From: Dyella solisilvae
Lineage (GTDB): Bacteria; Pseudomonadota; Gammaproteobacteria; Xanthomonadales; Rhodanobacteraceae
DNA: 64,000 nucleotides
Assembly: GCF_003351225.1 (NCBI RefSeq)
Contig: NZ_QQSY01000002.1
Span: forward strand, 856,108-920,107
Reading direction: 5' to 3'
The notes beneath the pieces are model-generated. The model had not been told where the DNA came from. It saw only the letters and a program-made list of their open reading frames with translations, and did no database searches. This document shows, in pieces, positions 7,833-17,338 of this stretch. Positions within the stretch are counted from its first letter, which is position 1, and each line of letters begins with the position of its first letter. A program made the position numbers and the translations under genes.

Positions 7833-9161
7833 TTACTCGCGCGCGGCCAGCGTTCGATTGATGCGCAGCGCCAGCAGCGTGCACACCACGCCGGACAGCA
7901 GGTAGGCGCTGACCGCCCACAAGCCGAAACGATCCGACAGGCCAAGCGCCACCAGCGGCGCGAAGGCGGCGCCGATCAGCCAGGCGAAATCGGTGGTCAG
8001 CGCGGCGCCGGCATAGCGCAGGCGGATCTCGAAGTTGGAGGTCACGCTGCCGGCGGCCTGGCCATAGGACAGGCCCAAGCCACCAAAGCCCAGGACGACG
8101 AACGCATCCTGCCCCAGCTTGCCGCCGCCCAGCAGCCACGGCGTGATCAGCGCGAACACGCCGATCAGGGCCGCCATGGTCCCCAGCGTGGTGCGCCGTC
8201 CGATGCGGTCAGCCATGACGCCCGAGATGATCATGCCCATGATGCAGGCCACCGAGCCGATCAGCTCGGCCACCAGCATCGCATCCACCGACTGGGTGGC
8301 GCCCAGCACGATCCACGACAGCGGGAAGATCGTCACCAGATGGAACAGCGCGTAACTGGCCAGTGCGGCGAAGGCGCCAATGAAGATGTTGCCGCCCTGC
8401 GTGCGCAGCAGCTCGACCATGCCGATCGGCTCGAGCTCGCGCTCTTCCATCGCCAGCGTGTATTCCTCGGTCACCACCAGGCGCAGGCGCGCGAACAGCG
8501 CCACCACGTTGATGGCGAAGGCCACGAAGAACGGATAGCGCCAGCCCCAGTCGATGAAATCTTCCTCGTCCAGCTCGGAGTGCAGGAAGAGGAACAGGCC
8601 GCCGGCCACCATGAAGCCGATCGGAGCGCTCAACTGGCCCAGCATGGCGTACCAGCCGCGACGCGCCGGCGGCGTATTGAGCGCCAGCAGCGAAGGCAGG
8701 CCGTCCCATGATCCGCCCAAGGCGATGCCCTGCAGGATGCGGAACAGCACGAGCAGGCCGATCGACCACGTGCCGATGTCCTTGTACGGCGGCAGGAAGG
8801 CCATGCCCGCCGTGGCGGTGCCGAGCAGGAACAGCGCGATGGTGAGCTTGGTGCCTCGGCTCCAGCGCCGCTGGATGCGCATGAACAGCGCGGTGCCGAA
8901 TGGACGGGCGATGAAGGCCAGTGAAAAGATCGTGAAGGCATACAACATGCCGTCGAGCGGGCTGGCGTTCGGAAACAGCAGCGAAGGAAACACCAGCACG
9001 CAGGAGATGCCGAACACGAAGAAGTCGAAGTATTCGGACGTGCGACCAATCACGACACCCACGGCGATCTCGCCAGGAGCGACGCGCGCGTGGGCATGCA
9101 GCCGACTGATCTCCTCTGGCGTGACGCCTGGCCTGCCGTGCTCGGGGAACGTGCTTGACAT
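7833..9161 (-). CDS. MFS transporter (metabolite:H+ symporter type)
   Basis: A 442-residue major facilitator superfamily protein with about twelve membrane segments. The N-terminal part (GVVIGRTSEYFDFFVFG) and the loop motif MADRIGRRTTLG between helices 8 and 9 are typical of the MHS (ProP/KgtP-like) branch. The first half has ARPFGTALFMRIQRRWSRGT in the expected 2-3 loop. It ends 14 bp from the convergent cyclase gene and is divergent from cyoA (148 bp apart). The likely substrate is a small organic acid or osmolyte; this is not determined. Confidence 0.86.
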   Translation of the reverse strand: MSSTFPEHGRPGVTPEEISRLHAHARVAPGEIAVGVVIGRTSEYFDFFVFGISCVLVFPSLLFPNASPLDGMLYAFTIFSLAFIARPFGTALFMRIQRRWSRGTKLTIALFLLGTATAGMAFLPPYKDIGTWSIGLLVLFRILQGIALGGSWDGLPSLLALNTPPARRGWYAMLGQLSAPIGFMVAGGLFLFLHSELDEEDFIDWGWRYPFFVAFAINVVALFARLRLVVTEEYTLAMEERELEPIGMVELLRTQGGNIFIGAFAALASYALFHLVTIFPLSWIVLGATQSVDAMLVAELIGSVACIMGMIISGVMADRIGRRTTLGTMAALIGVFALITPWLLGGGKLGQDAFVVLGFGGLGLSYGQAAGSVTSNFEIRLRYAGAALTTDFAWLIGAAFAPLVALGLSDRFGLWAVSAYLLSGVVCTLLALRINRTLAARE

Positions 9162-9309
9162 AGCCGTTACTCGGAAAGAGGGAGGATGACGCGGCCATCA
9201 TCTGGCTTCGCCACGCCTCACGCGTTATGGGACCTTCTGCCCGATTCCTGTCGCGCGCCGATCGGCGTACCGTTTTCCACCATCCAGAACATCGGTTGCG
9301 CCGTCGGTC

Positions 9310-10305
9310 ATGTCTATGAAGGCTTTCCGTGGACTGCTGCTGTTATCTGCCGGCTTCCTGCTCGCGGGCTGCCAGACCGTACTGATGTCGCCCTCCGGCG
9401 ACCTGGCCAAGCAACAACGCGACCTGATCCTCACCTCGACAGTACTGATGCTGCTGATCATCGTCCCGGTGATCGCACTGACGCTTGGTTTCGCCTGGCA
9501 CTTCCGCGCCTCCAACAAGAAGGCTACCTACGATCCCGAATGGGATCACTCCACCATCCTCGAGCTGCTGATCTGGTCCGCGCCGCTGTTGATCATCATC
9601 GCACTCGGCGCGATTACCTGGGTCAGCACGCACAAGCTCGACCCGTACCGTCCGCTCGACCGCCTCGATGCCCACCGAGCGGTTCCCGCCGATGCGCGCC
9701 CACTGGTCATCAACGTGGTTGCGCTCGACTGGAAGTGGTTGTTCATATACCCCGAGCAGGGCATTGCCACCGTGAACGAGCTGGCCGCGCCTGTCGACCG
9801 GCCGTTGCAGTTCAAGATTACGGCGACATCGGTGATGAACTCGTTCTTCATCCCTGCGATGGCCGGCCAGATCTACGCCATGCCCAACATGGAGACCGTG
9901 CTGCAGGCGGTGATCAACCACCCCGGCGAGTACAAGGGCTTCTCCGCCAACTACAGCGGCATTGGATTCTCCGGCATGTACTTCAGCTTCCATGGCCTGA
10001 GCGAGGACGGCTTCGAGCAATGGGTGGCGCAGGCCAAGGCCAATGGCGGGGACCTCAGCCGTGAGGCCTACGTGAAGCTCGCCGAGCCCAGCGCGAACGC
10101 GCCGGTGCAGTTCTTCGCCACCGTGGCGCCGGGGCTCTACCAGGCCATCCTCACCCACTGCGTGCAACCGGAGAACCCCTCGTGCATGAGCCGCATGCAG
10201 ATGCGGCCACCCAAGGCCGAGGGCGCTGCGTCCGACAACGTGAATGCCGACGGCGCCGCCACCGGCATGGCCGGCATGCCGCGCCACAATTCTTCTTCGG
10301 ACTGA
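9310..10305 (+). CDS. cyoA: Cytochrome bo3 quinol oxidase subunit II
   Basis: A 331-residue membrane-anchored subunit. The lipobox LLAGC gives a lipid-modified Cys at residue 20. Two transmembrane helices follow (~35-60 and ~85-105), then a periplasmic cupredoxin fold. That domain carries VVALDWKWLFIYPEQGIATVNELA and lacks the CuA ligands, as expected for a quinol rather than cytochrome c oxidase. The C-terminal tail is His/Met/Asn-rich. It is the first gene of cyoABCD, 14-23 bp before cyoB. In-frame ATGs lie at 9310 and 9316. Confidence 0.95.
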   Translation: MSMKAFRGLLLLSAGFLLAGCQTVLMSPSGDLAKQQRDLILTSTVLMLLIIVPVIALTLGFAWHFRASNKKATYDPEWDHSTILELLIWSAPLLIIIALGAITWVSTHKLDPYRPLDRLDAHRAVPADARPLVINVVALDWKWLFIYPEQGIATVNELAAPVDRPLQFKITATSVMNSFFIPAMAGQIYAMPNMETVLQAVINHPGEYKGFSANYSGIGFSGMYFSFHGLSEDGFEQWVAQAKANGGDLSREAYVKLAEPSANAPVQFFATVAPGLYQAILTHCVQPENPSCMSRMQMRPPKAEGAASDNVNADGAATGMAGMPRHNSSSD

Positions 10306-10328
10306 CCTAGCGACAGGCGGTGTCCACG

Positions 10329-12332
10329 ATGCTTGCCCATCCCGACCTCACCAAGCTGATCTTCGGTCGCCTCACGCTGGAGGCGCTGCCGCTGCACGTG
10401 CCGATCGTGCTGGGCACCTTTGCGGTGGTGGCGCTGGGCGGACTCGTCCTGGTCGGCGCGCTCACCTACTTCAAGCTGTGGGGCTACCTGTGGCGCGAGT
10501 GGTTCACCAGCATCGACCACAAGCGCATCGGCATCATGTACATGATCCTCGGCTTCGTGATGTTGCTGCGCGGTTTTGCCGACGCCGTGATGATGCGCGC
10601 CCAGCAGGCGATCTCCTTCGGCGACAACATGGGCTATCTGCCGCCGGAGCACTACGACCAGATTTTCACCGCGCACGGCGTGATCATGATCTTCTTCGTC
10701 GCCATGCCGATGGTGACAGGCATGATGAACTTCGTGATGCCGCTGCAGATCGGCGCACGCGACGTGGCGTTTCCCTTCCTCAACAACTTCAGCTTCTGGA
10801 TGACCGTGGCTGGCGCGCTCTTGGTCATGGCGTCACTGTTCATCGGCGAATTCGCACGCACCGGCTGGCTGGCCTATCCGCCGCTGTCTGACATCGTCTC
10901 CAGCCCTGACGCGGGCGTGGACTACTACATCTGGGCCTTGCAGATCGCCGGCGTCGGCACCTTGTTATCGGGCATCAACCTGCTGGTCACCATCGTGAAG
11001 ATGCGGGCGCCGGGCATGACGCTGATGCGCATGCCGGTGTTCACCTGGACGGCGCTGTGCACGAACGTGCTGATCGTGGCGGCCTTTCCTGTGCTGACCG
11101 CGGCGCTGGCGCTGCTGGCGCTGGACCGCTACGCGGGCACCAACTTCTTCACCACCGAGCTTGGCGGCAACGCCATGATGTACGTGAACCTGATCTGGAT
11201 CTGGGGCCATCCGGAGGTCTACATCCTGGTTCTGCCGGTGTTCGGCATCTTCTCGGAGGTGACCGCCACCTTCAGCCGCAAGCCGCTGTTCGGCTATACC
11301 TCGATGGTGTACGCCAGCGTGGTGATCACCGTGCTGTCCTACCTGGTGTGGCTGCACCACTTTTTCACCATGGGCTCGGGCGCCAGCGTCAATTCGTTCT
11401 TCGGCATCACCACCATGATCATCTCGATCCCCACGGGGGCGAAGATCTTCAACTGGCTGTTCACCATGTACCGCGGCCGGGTGGAGTTCGAGGTGCCGAT
11501 GATGTGGACGGTGGCCTTCATGGTCACCTTCGTGATTGGCGGCATGACCGGCGTGCTGCTGGCGGTGCCGCCGGCTGACTTCTCGCTGCACAACAGCCTG
11601 TTCCTGATCGCGCACTTCCACAACGTGATCATCGGCGGCGTGGTGTTCGGGCTGTTCGCCGGCATCTACTACTGGTTTCCCAAGGCGTTCGGCTTCCGGC
11701 TGGAGCCGTTCTGGGGCAAGTGCGCGTTCTGGTTCTGGGTGGTCGGCTTCTATTTCGCCTTCATGCCGCTGTACATGCTGGGCCTGATGGGTGTCACGCG
11801 GCGCCTCAGCCACTTCAACGATCCGGCCCTGCAGATCTGGTTCGTGGCGGCGGCATTCGGCGCGTTCCTGATCCTGCTCGGCATCGGCAGCCAGATCATG
11901 CAGTTCGCGGTGAGCTTCAAGAACCGCGAGGCCCTGCGCGACGTCACCGGCGACCCCTGGAACGGCCGCACGCTGGAATGGTCGACCTCCTCGCCGCCGC
12001 CCAAGTACAACTTCGCATTCACCCCGCTGGTGCATGACCACGACGCGTGGTGGATGATGAAGAAGCATCGCTACCAGCGTCCGCTCGACGGCTTCGTGCC
12101 GATCCACATGCCGAGCAACACCGGTGCCGGCATCATCCTCGCCGGCCTGAGCTTCGTGTTCGGCTTCGCCATGATCTGGTACATGTGGCTGCTCGCCGCC
12201 GTGTCGTTCGCGGCGCTGCTGCTGACAGCCATCGCACATACGTTCAACTACCACCGCGACTACTACCTGTCGGCGGACGAAGTGCGCCGCGTCGAGGCAT
12301 CCCGTACGGAGCTGCTGGCACGCCATGTCTGA
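10329..12332 (+). CDS. cyoB: Cytochrome bo3 quinol oxidase subunit I
   Basis: The 667-residue catalytic subunit of the proton-pumping quinol oxidase. Canonical residues are present: the heme ligand in [11 protein letters not shown], the CuB His-Tyr pair in [12 protein letters not shown], the CuB pair in WLHHFFTMG, and the high- and low-spin heme ligands in [11 protein letters not shown]. The N-terminus ([20 protein letters not shown]) matches E. coli CyoB closely. ATG 10329 after AGGCGG is used; GTG 10320 is also possible. The end overlaps cyoC by 8 bases. It reduces O2 to water with ubiquinol. Confidence 0.97.
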   Translation: MLAHPDLTKLIFGRLTLEALPLHVPIVLGTFAVVALGGLVLVGALTYFKLWGYLWREWFTSIDHKRIGIMYMILGFVMLLRGFADAVMMRAQQAISFGDNMGYLPPEHYDQIFTAHGVIMIFFVAMPMVTGMMNFVMPLQIGARDVAFPFLNNFSFWMTVAGALLVMASLFIGEFARTGWLAYPPLSDIVSSPDAGVDYYIWALQIAGVGTLLSGINLLVTIVKMRAPGMTLMRMPVFTWTALCTNVLIVAAFPVLTAALALLALDRYAGTNFFTTELGGNAMMYVNLIWIWGHPEVYILVLPVFGIFSEVTATFSRKPLFGYTSMVYASVVITVLSYLVWLHHFFTMGSGASVNSFFGITTMIISIPTGAKIFNWLFTMYRGRVEFEVPMMWTVAFMVTFVIGGMTGVLLAVPPADFSLHNSLFLIAHFHNVIIGGVVFGLFAGIYYWFPKAFGFRLEPFWGKCAFWFWVVGFYFAFMPLYMLGLMGVTRRLSHFNDPALQIWFVAAAFGAFLILLGIGSQIMQFAVSFKNREALRDVTGDPWNGRTLEWSTSSPPPKYNFAFTPLVHDHDAWWMMKKHRYQRPLDGFVPIHMPSNTGAGIILAGLSFVFGFAMIWYMWLLAAVSFAALLLTAIAHTFNYHRDYYLSADEVRRVEASRTELLARHV

Positions 12333-12963
12333 GATATCCACCATGCTTCCCATGGCCGGCGCGCCGACGCAGCCGCTGGAATTCCACGTCACCAGCGAGA
12401 CCCATCCGCCCAATGGCACGCTGCTGGGCTTCTGGGTCTACCTGATGAGCGACTGCCTCGTCTTCGCCTGCCTGTTCGCCGCCTATGGCGTGCTAGGGCG
12501 GCAGTTCGCCGGCGGCCCCACCGCAGCGGAAGTGCTGGAGATTCCCACGGTGGCGCTCAACACCGCCTTGCTGCTGCTGTCCTCCATCACCTATGGCTTC
12601 GCCGTGCTGGAGATGCAGCGCGATCGCCAGAGCCCCATGCTGGGCTGGCTGGTGGTCACCGGGCTGCTTGGCCTGGGCTTTCTCACCATCGAGCTGCGCG
12701 AATTCGCGCATCTGATTTCGATCGGGGCCGGACCGCAGCGCAGCGCGTTCCTGTCCTCGTTCTTCACCCTGGTCGGCACCCACGGCCTGCATGTCACCAC
12801 GGGCATCCTGTGGATGATCGTGCTGATCATCCAGGTGCTGAAGAAGGGGCTGATCACCGCCAACAAGCGGCGCCTGATGTGCCTGTCGATGTTCTGGCAC
12901 TTCCTCGACGTGGTGTGGGTCGGCGTTTTCAGCTTCGTCTATCTGATGGGAGTGCTGCCATGA
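12325..12963 (+). CDS. cyoC: Cytochrome bo3 quinol oxidase subunit III
   Basis: A 212-residue membrane subunit with five helices. It opens with [20 protein letters not shown], the family signature of CyoC/COX3-type subunits of quinol oxidases, and ends [18 protein letters not shown]. It overlaps cyoB by 8 bases at its start. Its stop shares bases with the cyoD start (ATGA), so the operon is translationally coupled. It supports assembly and stability of the oxidase rather than catalysis. Confidence 0.95.
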   Translation: MSEISTMLPMAGAPTQPLEFHVTSETHPPNGTLLGFWVYLMSDCLVFACLFAAYGVLGRQFAGGPTAAEVLEIPTVALNTALLLLSSITYGFAVLEMQRDRQSPMLGWLVVTGLLGLGFLTIELREFAHLISIGAGPQRSAFLSSFFTLVGTHGLHVTTGILWMIVLIIQVLKKGLITANKRRLMCLSMFWHFLDVVWVGVFSFVYLMGVLP

Positions 12964-13346
12964 GCGCGCATGACGACACGCAGCACGGGCACGACGACGC
13001 CCACGGCCACGACGACCTGGGCATCCACGCCACCTTCGGTGGCTACATGACCGGCTTCGTACTGGCGGTGATCCTCACCATCATCCCGTTCTGGGTGGTG
13101 ATGGCGAAGGTGTTCGAGAAGTCCAGTTCGGCGGCGGTGGTGATCCTGGGCCTGGCCGCAGTGCAGATCGTGGTGCACATGATCTACTTCCTGCACATGA
13201 ACACGAAATCCGAGGGCGGCTGGAACATGCTGGCGTTGGTGTTTACCATCGTGCTGGTGCTGATCACGCTCAGCGGATCCATCTGGATCATGTATCACCT
13301 CAACGACAACATGATGCCCCTGATGAATCCGGCCAACCTGCCGTGA
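12960..13346 (+). CDS. cyoD: Cytochrome bo3 quinol oxidase subunit IV
   Basis: A 128-residue protein with three transmembrane helices after a His/Asp-rich N-terminus ([19 protein letters not shown]). The motif QIVVHMIYFLHMNTKSEGGW is diagnostic of CyoD. The ATG at 12960 overlaps the cyoC stop. The His-rich tail is longer than in E. coli and could bind metal, though this is speculative. The gene encoding heme O synthase (cyoE), which often follows, is absent here. Confidence 0.94.
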   Translation: MSAHDDTQHGHDDAHGHDDLGIHATFGGYMTGFVLAVILTIIPFWVVMAKVFEKSSSAAVVILGLAAVQIVVHMIYFLHMNTKSEGGWNMLALVFTIVLVLITLSGSIWIMYHLNDNMMPLMNPANLP

Positions 13347-13389
13347 CGGCGCCACGAACCCACCGCACGTTCCCCGCCGCGAGTCATCC

Positions 13390-14157
13390 ATGCGCTCCAC
13401 CGAAGAAACGGGCCGCCTGCCGCGCGGCCCTGTCGCCCTGACCCTGTTTGCCCTGCTGGGGCTGGGCCTGTTCGCCGGCTTCATCGCCCTCGGCACGTGG
13501 CAAGTACACCGGCTGGCCTGGAAGCGTGACCTGATCGCCCGCGTAGACCAACGCGTGCACGCGGCTCCCGAGGATGCGCCCGGCCCATCGGCATGGAGCG
13601 ATGTCACCGCGCCATCGTCCGAATACCGGCACGTGCGCCTGCACGGCACGTTCCTGCATGATCGCCAGACGCTGGTGTGGGCGGCGACCGATCTGGGCAG
13701 TGGCTACTGGGTGATCACGCCGCTGCAGCAGGCCGATGGCAGCGTCGTGCTGGTCAACCGCGGCTTCGTGCCGGCGGACTGGTGCGGCATCAAGGGGCAG
13801 TGCGCGACGCAACCGGACGGCGAGACCACGCTGACCGGCCTGCTGCGCATGAGCGAACCGTCGGGCATGTTTCGTCACAACGACCCTGCCCGCAACAGCT
13901 GGTACACCCGCGACGTTCCGGCCATCGCCGCCGCACGCGGGCTCAGCCGCGTCGCGCCTTACTTCGTGGACGAGGACGCCGCGCCAGGCACGCTGGACGC
14001 AGGCAAGCCCGCCTGGCCGCAAGGCGGGCTGACGGTGATCGCTTTTCCCAACAACCACCTCAGCTACCTGATCACCTGGTACCTGCTGGCCTTGATGGTG
14101 CTTGCGGCCGGCGTCTACGTCGCCTACGACGAGGTTCGGCTGCGCCGCCACCCGTAG
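13390..14157 (+). CDS. SURF1-family oxidase assembly protein
   Basis: A 255-residue SURF1 homologue with an N-terminal helix (ALLGLGLFAGFIALGTWQVHRL) and a C-terminal helix (YLITWYLLALMVLAAGVYVAY) flanking a periplasmic domain. The motifs GTWQVHRLAWK and LVNRGFVPADW are family hallmarks. SURF1 is known to aid heme insertion into terminal oxidases. Its place 43 bp after cyoD suggests a dedicated role in bo3 assembly, which is inference. Confidence 0.9.
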   Translation: MRSTEETGRLPRGPVALTLFALLGLGLFAGFIALGTWQVHRLAWKRDLIARVDQRVHAAPEDAPGPSAWSDVTAPSSEYRHVRLHGTFLHDRQTLVWAATDLGSGYWVITPLQQADGSVVLVNRGFVPADWCGIKGQCATQPDGETTLTGLLRMSEPSGMFRHNDPARNSWYTRDVPAIAAARGLSRVAPYFVDEDAAPGTLDAGKPAWPQGGLTVIAFPNNHLSYLITWYLLALMVLAAGVYVAYDEVRLRRHP

Positions 14158-14167
14158 CTCAGTGCTT

Positions 14168-14200
14168 CCCGTGGGAACGCACAACGCGCGCTCCCACGGG
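14168..14200. terminator. Hairpin between convergent SURF1 and DUF2501 genes
   Basis: CCCGTGGGA (14168-14176) pairs perfectly with TCCCACGGG (14192-14200) around a 15-base loop. It lies 10 bp after the SURF1 stop and 15 bp from the convergent gene's stop. There is no T-run, so termination is a weak inference. Confidence 0.45.
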
Positions 14201-14214
14201 AACGGCTCGCGCGG

Positions 14215-14748
14215 CTACATGTGCAGGAACGACTTGCCCTGCTTCAGCACGGTGTCGCACACCTTGGTGGTGAGCTGCGACTTCAGGTCGCTGGAACCAC
14301 CGCCGAGCGTATTGAGGTCCATGCTCTGGCCGTTGCTGCCCTGCAGGATGCCCTTGGCGCCGCTGAGGTAGCTTGGGTCGCTGGTGGCGCTACCGCCGCT
14401 GCTGGTGGTGGACTTGTGCTTGGCGCTGCCAGTGAGCTCATTGAACATCTGGCTCGGGTCCGAACTCTGGCCGCTCTTCACCGTGCCGGTGCTCGTGCCA
14501 CCGCCGCCCAGCTTGCCCATCAGCTGGTCCTTGATGCCGGATGCTCCGGAGTCACCGCCGAGGAAATTGTTCTTCATGCAGTATTCCAGCAGGCCCGCCA
14601 CGTTGCCCATGCTGCCCGAGGTCATGGAACCGCCGCCGGGGATCATGCTGCCAAGCTTGCCCAGGTCTTGCGCGCTGCCGGGACCGCACGCGAGGCTGAG
14701 CGCGATGGTTGCGCCGATGGTGGTTAAGCTGCCGATGCGCTTGTTCAT
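14215..14748 (-). CDS. DUF2501 exported protein (YjjA-like)
   Basis: A 177-residue secreted protein with signal peptide MNKRIGSLTTIGATIALSLACGPGSAQ. The segment GLLEYCMKNNFLGG near residue 53 and the C-terminal SQLTTKVCDTVLKQGKSFL match the DUF2501/YjjA family, with two conserved cysteines that could form a disulfide. The middle is a low-complexity Gly/Ser/Thr stretch. It is monocistronic and convergent with the SURF1 gene. Function unknown; a periplasmic location is likely. Confidence 0.83.
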   Translation of the reverse strand: MNKRIGSLTTIGATIALSLACGPGSAQDLGKLGSMIPGGGSMTSGSMGNVAGLLEYCMKNNFLGGDSGASGIKDQLMGKLGGGGTSTGTVKSGQSSDPSQMFNELTGSAKHKSTTSSGGSATSDPSYLSGAKGILQGSNGQSMDLNTLGGGSSDLKSQLTTKVCDTVLKQGKSFLHM

Positions 14749-14907
14749 GGATTGCCCTCCGTGTATCTGCCGAATTCAACACCTTGCGTCGTTACGGTTG
14801 CGTCAGCGCGCAGGACGCCTCGAACGTTTCCCGTTCAGGTGTGCGCCCGCCTGGCGCGGCCGTACCCTGGGCGCGAGCCTGTACCCCGACTTCATGGAAG
14901 CCAAACG

Positions 14908-15270
14908 ATGAAACGAATTGTGGTCCTTGCGATGGTGGCGACGCTGATGGCCGGCTGCTCGAGCGTGGGCAGCCTGCGCAACTCCAAGCCCACCGCCGCC
15001 TACGAAGGCAGCGGCAGCGTCGGCGACATCGCCTCGTGCATCTCCGGCGCATGGGGCAGCAAGCCGGTGCACCTGGTGTCGTACCAGGAATACACAGGCA
15101 CCAGCATCGAGATTCACCAGACCGAGGACGGCCCGGCGGTGGCGCTGGTCGACATCAAGCCGGTGAGCGCCCGCACGGTGGCCACCTACTATTCGAACTT
15201 CGACGAAGACGACAGCTGGTATTTCCAGGAAGTGGAGCGCTGCGTCGACACCACGCTGCCGCACGAATGA
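14908..15270 (+). CDS. Small putative lipoprotein
   Basis: A 120-residue protein with a lipoprotein signal (MKRIVVLAMVATLMAGC), so Cys17 should be lipid-modified. The mature part is acidic (NFDEDDSWYFQEVERC) and has two further cysteines (ASCISG and ERCVDT). I do not recognise the family. It stands alone between the divergent DUF2501 gene and the convergent S53 peptidase gene, and is followed by a strong hairpin at 15276. Confidence 0.75.
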   Translation: MKRIVVLAMVATLMAGCSSVGSLRNSKPTAAYEGSGSVGDIASCISGAWGSKPVHLVSYQEYTGTSIEIHQTEDGPAVALVDIKPVSARTVATYYSNFDEDDSWYFQEVERCVDTTLPHE

Positions 15271-15275
15271 GTCTG

Positions 15276-15308
15276 CTGGGGACGGGGCCCGCCGGGCCCC
15301 GTCCCCAG
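15276..15308. terminator. 15-bp perfect GC-rich hairpin between convergent genes
   Basis: CTGGGGACGGGGCCC and GGGCCCCGTCCCCAG form a perfect 15-bp stem with a 3-base GCC loop. It begins 5 bp after the lipoprotein stop and ends 10 bp from the convergent S53 stop. It has no U-tract but is exceptionally stable and probably protects or ends both transcripts. Confidence 0.65.
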
Positions 15309-15318
15309 GATGTAGCGC

Positions 15319-17034
15319 TTACTGCTGCAAGGTGGTGATCAGACCCGCCTTCGGGCTGCCCCAGCCGGTGACCAGGTCATAGCCGGTGACCGCCGAGTAA
15401 CTGCCCGACTTGCCACTGGTGATGTCGTGGAAGTCGGTTGCATACGTGCTGGTGATGTTCTGCGGGTAGATCGTCGCGTTGAAGTTGCCCACGCGCGTTC
15501 CACCGTTGGCCACGATCTGCTGGTTGACCAGGGCGATGAAACCCGCCCACATCGGCGCGGCGAAGCTGGTGCCGCCGTATTCGTTGGCCAGGCAGCTGGT
15601 CTGGTCGGCGCAGGTGTAGAAGGTGAAGTTGGCATTGGCCGAGACGTCGGGGCCGTTGCGTAGCGTGGTCGAGCCCTTGTTGCTGGTGTTGATCACGCCC
15701 GACAGCTTCTGCCAGGACGGAATGGCGATCTTGTCCGGCGAAATGCCGCCGCCGCTGTCGACCCAAGCGGTTTCCGACTTCCATGCGCCGGCCGCGCTGG
15801 CGGTGACCAGGTCGGTGCCGCCCACCGAGATCACATAGGCATCGTCGGCCGGCCAGGCTTCGTTGCGCCGCGACCAGGTGGAGCTGTCGCCGGACGCCGC
15901 GAAGAAGGTCTGGCCTTGCGCGGCCATCTTCTCGAAGTAGGGATCAAGCGTGGACGGATCCGCCGGCGTCCAGCCCCACGAGCAGCCGATGGTGGTCGGC
16001 AGCGGGCTGTGCGTGGTCATCGCGCTGATGATCGCGGTGTCAGTCGACCCGACGTACATCACCAGGCTGCTCAGCCCCGGCGCCATGCCCAGCGCCTGGG
16101 TCATGTCGAGCGTCTGCTCGGTGTCGTCGCAACCGCTCTTGTACAGGCAGGAGGTGCTGGTGCCATCGGTCGACAGCACCGAGACCGGTACGCTGTTGGT
16201 CTGGTTGACGTTCTTGAAATAGGTGGTGAGGTCAGCCAGATCGGTGCCTTCGTACTCGAACAGGCCCAGGTTCTGGCCGGCGCCGGTCAGTGCGGTGCCG
16301 CCGTAGTAGGCCGCGCGCATGTCACTGCCGAGGAACGACGCGGACGGACCGGAGCCCGTGGTGGCGTGCGGTACGACGGCCTCGGGGTTGATGCCATTGG
16401 CCTTGGCGTAGTCGCTCTTCTTCACGTACAGCGGGTGCGGCAGCGAATAGTTGTCCAGCCCCGACACGTGCCACAACGGAGTCGCCAGCGCCGTCGTGGG
16501 TTCGCGGTCAGGGCTGAAGAACACGCGATTCTCGGTCGGATGCTGGTAGGTGCGCATCTTCACGTTGAACGCCTTCTCGACCGCCGATACCGGACCGGAC
16601 ACCTGCACGTCCATGCCGTCGCGACTGCCGCCGACCACGCGCAGGCCGAAGCCCGCGAGATAGCTCACCACTGCGTCGTAGTCGGCCTGCGTCGGGCCGA
16701 ACCGCGCGGTGAACTGCTCGGGCGTGAGGTATTGGCGATAGGAGGGACTCGCGGGGTTGGTGACCTCGGCGACGAAAGCGTCCAGTCCGGCGCGGTCGCG
16801 CACGGGCAGCACGACATCGAGTCGCATCACCTGATTGGCGGGCAGGCTGCCGACTCGCGCGGCCGTGTTGGCGCTCACCGCGTCACGCACATGATGCGTC
16901 AACACCTCGGCAGCCTGCGCCGTGCCGGTGGCGAGAAACGCCATCGCGATGGCGAACGACAGGCCGCGGACTTTCCGCAGCGATCCACGAACTCCATTTC
17001 GTGCAGCTGTTCCAGTCAAAGCTGTACTAGTCAT
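15319..17034 (-). CDS. Secreted S53 family peptidase (sedolisin/kumamolisin type)
   Basis: About 571 residues. ATG 17034 (MTSTALTG) follows GAGGAG and gives a long Sec signal ending near residue 41 (ATGTAQAA). A pro-kumamolisin activation domain spans ~45-190. The catalytic domain has the Glu/Asp pair in DDTEQTLDMTQAL (E306, D310) and the serine in YGGTSFAAPMWAG (S490), the sedolisin triad. The C-terminal calcium-site region (YDLVTGWGSPK) is intact. It is an acid-active secreted endopeptidase by family, and could act on external protein or rival cells. Confidence 0.93.
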   Translation of the reverse strand: MTSTALTGTAARNGVRGSLRKVRGLSFAIAMAFLATGTAQAAEVLTHHVRDAVSANTAARVGSLPANQVMRLDVVLPVRDRAGLDAFVAEVTNPASPSYRQYLTPEQFTARFGPTQADYDAVVSYLAGFGLRVVGGSRDGMDVQVSGPVSAVEKAFNVKMRTYQHPTENRVFFSPDREPTTALATPLWHVSGLDNYSLPHPLYVKKSDYAKANGINPEAVVPHATTGSGPSASFLGSDMRAAYYGGTALTGAGQNLGLFEYEGTDLADLTTYFKNVNQTNSVPVSVLSTDGTSTSCLYKSGCDDTEQTLDMTQALGMAPGLSSLVMYVGSTDTAIISAMTTHSPLPTTIGCSWGWTPADPSTLDPYFEKMAAQGQTFFAASGDSSTWSRRNEAWPADDAYVISVGGTDLVTASAAGAWKSETAWVDSGGGISPDKIAIPSWQKLSGVINTSNKGSTTLRNGPDVSANANFTFYTCADQTSCLANEYGGTSFAAPMWAGFIALVNQQIVANGGTRVGNFNATIYPQNITSTYATDFHDITSGKSGSYSAVTGYDLVTGWGSPKAGLITTLQQ

Positions 17035-17338
17035 GGGAGGACTCTCCTCGATGTAGACAGTGACCGAGAAATCAGTCGAAAGGGGAGCTGGCGACACGCT
17101 CCCCCGTGCGCCGTTTGGCGGCGCGAGGCTAGACCTGCAACCGTCGGCTTGCAGTGAATCTGGCGCGATATGGAGCGAGAAAGTTCTTGCGTCGCAAGCA
17201 TGCGATCGAACGCGCAAGCGTCGCGCAAGCGTCGCGCAAGGAAATGCAGCGAAGGCTGCCCGCTGCGATGGCGTCACAGGTAGACGCGTCGATGCGCGAC
17301 GCGTGAACCCACGCGCCGCGCATCGCGGTGGAACAGGA
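17035..17338. other. Intergenic stretch with a short tandem repeat
   Basis: No gene is supported. GCGCAAGCGTC is repeated in tandem (about 2.6 units of 11 bp, 17212-17239). The upstream ribosome-binding site of the S53 gene lies at the left end. Confidence 0.55.

Noticed and set aside
10965..12419. 484-residue minus-strand frame
   Set aside because: Antisense to cyoB, whose copper and heme ligands are intact; no independent evidence.
14152..14170. GTAGCTCAG-like string resembling a tRNA D-arm
   Set aside because: No acceptor stem, anticodon or T-arm follows; it is the end of the SURF1 gene plus a hairpin.
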